This document shows positions 61,770 through 64,000 of a stretch of DNA of 64,000 bases, piece after piece. Numbering within the stretch: the first letter of the stretch is position 1; every line of letters begins with the position of its first letter. Source of the stretch: Komagataeibacter medellinensis NBRC 3288 (lineage in GTDB: Bacteria > Pseudomonadota > Alphaproteobacteria > Acetobacterales > Acetobacteraceae). The notes beneath the pieces were generated by a model, which was not told the DNA's origin, ran no database searches, and was given only the letters and a program-made list of their open reading frames with translations. The stretch is taken from the NCBI RefSeq assembly GCF_000182745.2, contig NC_016021.1, forward strand, positions 1-64,000, in the 5' to 3' direction. The position numbers were made by a program, and so were the translations under genes.

Positions 61770-61792
61770 TTAACATATATCGGATATAATAA
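61770..61792 (-). promoter_or_regulatory. Shared operator/promoter, site B
   Basis: Arms TTAACATAT (61770-61778) and ATATAATAA (61784-61792); on the minus strand TTATTATATC-N4-ATAT. It is 32 bases upstream of the double-domain protein gene. Confidence 0.6.
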
Positions 61793-61826
61793 CGAGAGAG
61801 CCGGCCGCCCGCTGCCGTGGGCAGGG

Positions 61827-62060
61827 TCAAACATGCGCCTCTCCGAGATAGATGCCATAGCGGGGCCGGATCTTCGATCCGGGCCGCAATTTCTGGTCCA
61901 TTGCCCATAGGGAAACCGACATGCCGCGCCTGCGCGCGAGCTGCACGGCCGACCGTGCTGCCGTGTCCCGGCTTTCCTTGACGGCCAGGACCGACAGGTC
62001 CGGGCCGGCCAGATAGACATGGCGATGCTTCGCCACCCGTCGCGGCGCGAGGTAGGTCAT
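61827..62060 (-). CDS. Hypothetical protein
   Basis: A 77-residue basic protein starting at MTYLAPRRVAKHRHVYL. It contains alternating hydrophobic and charged residues but no recognised domain. Its ATG overlaps the stop of the upstream gene (ATGA), so the two are translationally coupled and probably work together. The upstream extension is rejected because it lies within that gene. Confidence 0.55.
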   Translation of the reverse strand: MTYLAPRRVAKHRHVYLAGPDLSVLAVKESRDTAARSAVQLARRRGMSVSLWAMDQKLRPGSKIRPRYGIYLGEAHV

Positions 62061-62320
62061 GACATCAGCCCTCCCATACGCGATGACACCCGGCACGCAC
62101 GCTCTAGCCCGGCCAGAAGATCCGCGAGGACCTGGCGGAGCAGGGGGTGGGTGCCAAGCGCCACGATCCGGCCGCCCTCCATCTGGACGGGCAAGCGGAC
62201 CGACCCCACGCAGATATGTGCGGGAAAGGGGCCATCGGCGCCGACCGGGTATCCCGGCCGGGCAACAGACATCCGCTCATAGCGGCGGACGAGAGCTTCG
62301 TATCTCACGCGATCAGTCAT
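62057..62320 (-). CDS. Hypothetical protein
   Basis: An 87-residue protein with an N-terminal basic helix (RYEALVRRYERMSVARPG) and a later helix (LLRQVLADLLAGLERACRV). AGGAT lies before the ATG and operator site C ten bases further. It heads a two-gene unit. No family is recognised. Confidence 0.55.
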   Translation of the reverse strand: MTDRVRYEALVRRYERMSVARPGYPVGADGPFPAHICVGSVRLPVQMEGGRIVALGTHPLLRQVLADLLAGLERACRVSSRMGGLMS

Positions 62321-62329
62321 CGCTTCATC

Positions 62330-62352
62330 CTTTTATATCCGCGATATAATAG
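62330..62352 (-). promoter_or_regulatory. Shared operator/promoter, site C
   Basis: Arms CTTTTATAT (62330-62338) and ATATAATAG (62344-62352) pair over 8 of 9 bases; on the minus strand CTATTATATC-N4-ATATA. It lies ten bases before the start codon of the 87-residue protein. Confidence 0.6.
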
Positions 62353-62391
62353 AGACACGGACGTTCACCACGATCGTCCGTGCTTGCTGGT

Positions 62392-62919
62392 CTAGTCGCC
62401 CAGGTGAGCTTCCCCGGCTGGCTCAGCGTCATCAGGGGGCGGTTCCCGCAAGGCGGCATCGACCAGTGACCTGAGCCGCCATACGGGGACCATGATCCGG
62501 AAGGCCATCCCGTATGAATCGGCCGCGCTTTGCACCCATGAGCGGATACGCTCGACCGGCGCATTCTCTGCTTTCATCGCCACGGCCAAGCTCATGAGAT
62601 GGGCCATCAGCTCGTCCAGCTCGAACTCAACCACGCGCAGGGCATCTTCGAGACTATGTTCGGCCAGTTTTTCAAAATCTGCCGAAATATTCTGGCGTTC
62701 TGCTTCCTCTGCTAGTTTGGCTTCCAGATGGGCCACGGCATCGACATAGCTCGTGAGACCCATCAGGACCATTTTCGCTTCGGTCCGTGCATCGACCATG
62801 ATGCGCAGGGCAAGAACCGCGTCGGCCACGGGTCCGGTTCGCTTGCCATTCGCAGGACTGTCATCTGTCTGCGTCATGCTGTGCTTCCGGCCCGCATTTA
62901 TTGACGATATGGCATTCAT
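62392..62919 (-). CDS. Hypothetical helical protein
   Basis: A 175-residue protein with a perfect AGGAGG eight bases before the ATG at 62919. It is almost entirely helical and acidic (AHLEAKLAEEAERQNISADF, ALRVVEFELDELMAHLMSLA), with no membrane segment. No family is recognised. It lies in a row of minus-strand plasmid genes that probably serve maintenance or host adaptation. Confidence 0.65.
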   Translation of the reverse strand: MNAISSINAGRKHSMTQTDDSPANGKRTGPVADAVLALRIMVDARTEAKMVLMGLTSYVDAVAHLEAKLAEEAERQNISADFEKLAEHSLEDALRVVEFELDELMAHLMSLAVAMKAENAPVERIRSWVQSAADSYGMAFRIMVPVWRLRSLVDAALREPPPDDAEPAGEAHLGD

Positions 62920-62974
62920 GCTGCGGTCCTCCTGACGAAATCACAAGAAAAACCCGTTTGTTTTTTGAATCGTT

Positions 62975-63370
62975 TCAGTCGATACGCAGACCCGTGCTGT
63001 CGATACGGGAAAGAACGGTATCTGTTGTCATCCAGCCCGCCACCCGACCGAAGCCGATGAAGGGGACCAGGACGGTATAAACAGAGTCCAGATCGTAGCT
63101 GGTGCGCTGGTCCCGTGGGCCTTCCCACAGGCATGACAGCATCAGCCCCTCGATCTCGGTGCCGTCGCTGCCGATGGTCGTGACCCACAGATCCGGCAGG
63201 ACGGCGGCTTCGCAGGCGCGAACGCGGCCCTTACGGGTCCAGTAGGCCATCAGATCCGGCTTTGTCTTCATCGCCGAAATCGTGCTGTATTCGTCGCGAT
63301 CCAGCCGGATCAGCGGCAAGGTATTGTGAAGAGGCGATACCTGTTTTTCGGCGTGGTCTTCCTTGGACAT
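62975..63370 (-). CDS. Hypothetical protein
   Basis: A 131-residue soluble alpha/beta protein, with GGGAGGAT before the ATG. Segments such as PLIRLDRDEYSTISAMKTKP and YTVLVPFIGFGRVAGWMTTD give no family match I recognise. It is the first gene after operator site D and is probably controlled by it. Confidence 0.6.
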   Translation of the reverse strand: MSKEDHAEKQVSPLHNTLPLIRLDRDEYSTISAMKTKPDLMAYWTRKGRVRACEAAVLPDLWVTTIGSDGTEIEGLMLSCLWEGPRDQRTSYDLDSVYTVLVPFIGFGRVAGWMTTDTVLSRIDSTGLRID

Positions 63371-63424
63371 AGGGCTATCCTCCCTGTGCGACGGATCGAA
63401 CGGTTTTATCCTCCCGGCCCGCCT

Positions 63425-63479
63425 CTAATATATACGAGATATAATAAAGAGAGTTCAAGAGAAAAATGGAATTTTTCTC
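63425..63479 (-). promoter_or_regulatory. Shared operator/promoter, site D
   Basis: Arms CTAATATAT (63425-63433) and ATATAATAA (63439-63447); on the minus strand TTATTATATC-N4-ATATA. Just upstream on that strand is TTGAAC and then a perfect 9-bp inverted repeat (GAGAAAAAT 63459-63467, ATTTTTCTC 63471-63479). Order and spacing match site A. Confidence 0.65.
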
Positions 63480-63521
63480 GAGAATGGTGGAGAGGCCGGC
63501 AAGACGGCCTCTCTCCCGGAT

Positions 63522-64000
63522 TCAGGCGCAGGCTGCCTGCTCTTGCTCGGCCAGTATCTCGGCATGGAAGGCTTCCATCGCGCGCTGGCTTTCTTCAGGG
63601 TCGATCAGGTAGGCATGAAAGCCGGTGAGGACGGTAAAGCCCGCCGCTTCCAGCGCCTGTTGTACCTCGGTGATACCCCATAGGGCACTCGCATACTCGG
63701 CCTCTTCGCGCTGCTCGTCGGGGACATATTCCAGGCCGCATGATGCGGCTTCATAACGGGCGATCGCGTCGTCCTCGGGGTCATCATACACGCCATACCT
63801 GATGCTGAGATCGACGGTCATGGAACTGGTGGCCTTGGCCTGTTTCATCGCCTCTTCGAAGTAGTGGACATAATACATCCGGTCACGCAGCTCGTTTCGG
63901 GTCGCATAGGAATCTTCCGAGGTATCATCCAGCCGGTCGGACAGGCGGCTGTACCATGCCTGCGTGTCGGTGATGGCGCGATCAAGAACGTCTGCCGGAT
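63522..64000 (-). CDS. Hypothetical acidic protein, partial
   Basis: The minus-strand frame is open to the window edge, so the start lies beyond 64000; at least 158 residues are present. An internal ATG at 63878 is not needed, since the upstream codons (LDRAITDTQAWYSRLSDRLD) read as good protein. The product is acidic and tyrosine-rich (YGVYDDPEDDAIARYEAASC). No family is recognised. Confidence 0.6.
   Translation of the reverse strand, partial: PADVLDRAITDTQAWYSRLSDRLDDTSEDSYATRNELRDRMYYVHYFEEAMKQAKATSSMTVDLSIRYGVYDDPEDDAIARYEAASCGLEYVPDEQREEAEYASALWGITEVQQALEAAGFTVLTGFHAYLIDPEESQRAMEAFHAEILAEQEQAACA

Overview
The window reads as one end of a large conjugative plasmid from an acetic acid bacterium (Acetobacteraceae; Acetobacter, Komagataeibacter or Gluconacetobacter are the likeliest hosts). 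The reasons are an iteron-type replication origin beside a RepA-like initiator, a complete VirB/VirD4 transfer system, a MOBF relaxase, an IS1380-family transposase of the kind first known from Acetobacter pasteurianus, and a high load of insertion sequences. The genus is an inference from overall character, not from a marker gene.

Layout. 1-1.8 kb: repA, ten 16-bp iterons with a perfect DnaA box, and a nested inverted repeat. 2.3-2.9 kb: serine recombinase. 3.4-15.4 kb: a co-directional virB1-virB11/virD4 operon with an EexN-like exclusion gene and a small VirB7 lipoprotein. 15.4-16.2 kb: a small hydrophilic protein and a GIY-YIG-like protein. 16.4-20.3 kb: arsenic operon arsR-arsC-arsB-arsH-arsO under a 17-bp-arm operator that covers the arsR start codon. 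20.7-33.7 kb: an insertion-sequence pile-up (two IS1111-type IS110 elements, two IS481 copies, an IS3 element inside another IS3 element, IS21 and IS1380) surrounding the potassium transporter gene kup and the stump of a porin gene. 34-44 kb: psiE, a porin and divergent kdpFABCDE, framed by two copies of a hairpin repeat. 44.3-48.9 kb: tetR with a beheaded dehydrogenase gene, a 3.7-kb Tn3-family transposon with perfect 38-bp ends, and an ISL3 stump. 48.9-55.9 kb: the DNA-processing region, with the relaxase and a small partner on the minus strand, seven 12-bp direct repeats in the divergent gap, and a three-gene StbABC/TraKLM-like operon on the plus strand. 56-64 kb: accessory maintenance genes (DUF2726, an IS-broken Fic toxin with a VbhA-like antitoxin, SSB, TrbM-like, DUF7673, several unknowns), four of which share an AT-rich operator/promoter motif.

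How it fits together. RepA and the iterons replicate the plasmid. The 12-bp repeats, the StbA/B/C-like proteins and the relaxase look like an R388-style oriT/segregation region that feeds the VirB/VirD4 channel. The cargo gives arsenic resistance and both high-capacity (Kup) and high-affinity (Kdp) potassium uptake with its own KdpDE sensor. The points most worth a second look are the Stb-like repeat array, the Fic toxin and antitoxin that both carry substitutions at the residues expected to face each other, the shared operator family at 60-63.5 kb with a candidate double-domain regulator, and the 3' noncoding ends of the two IS1111-type elements where bridge RNAs would be expected.
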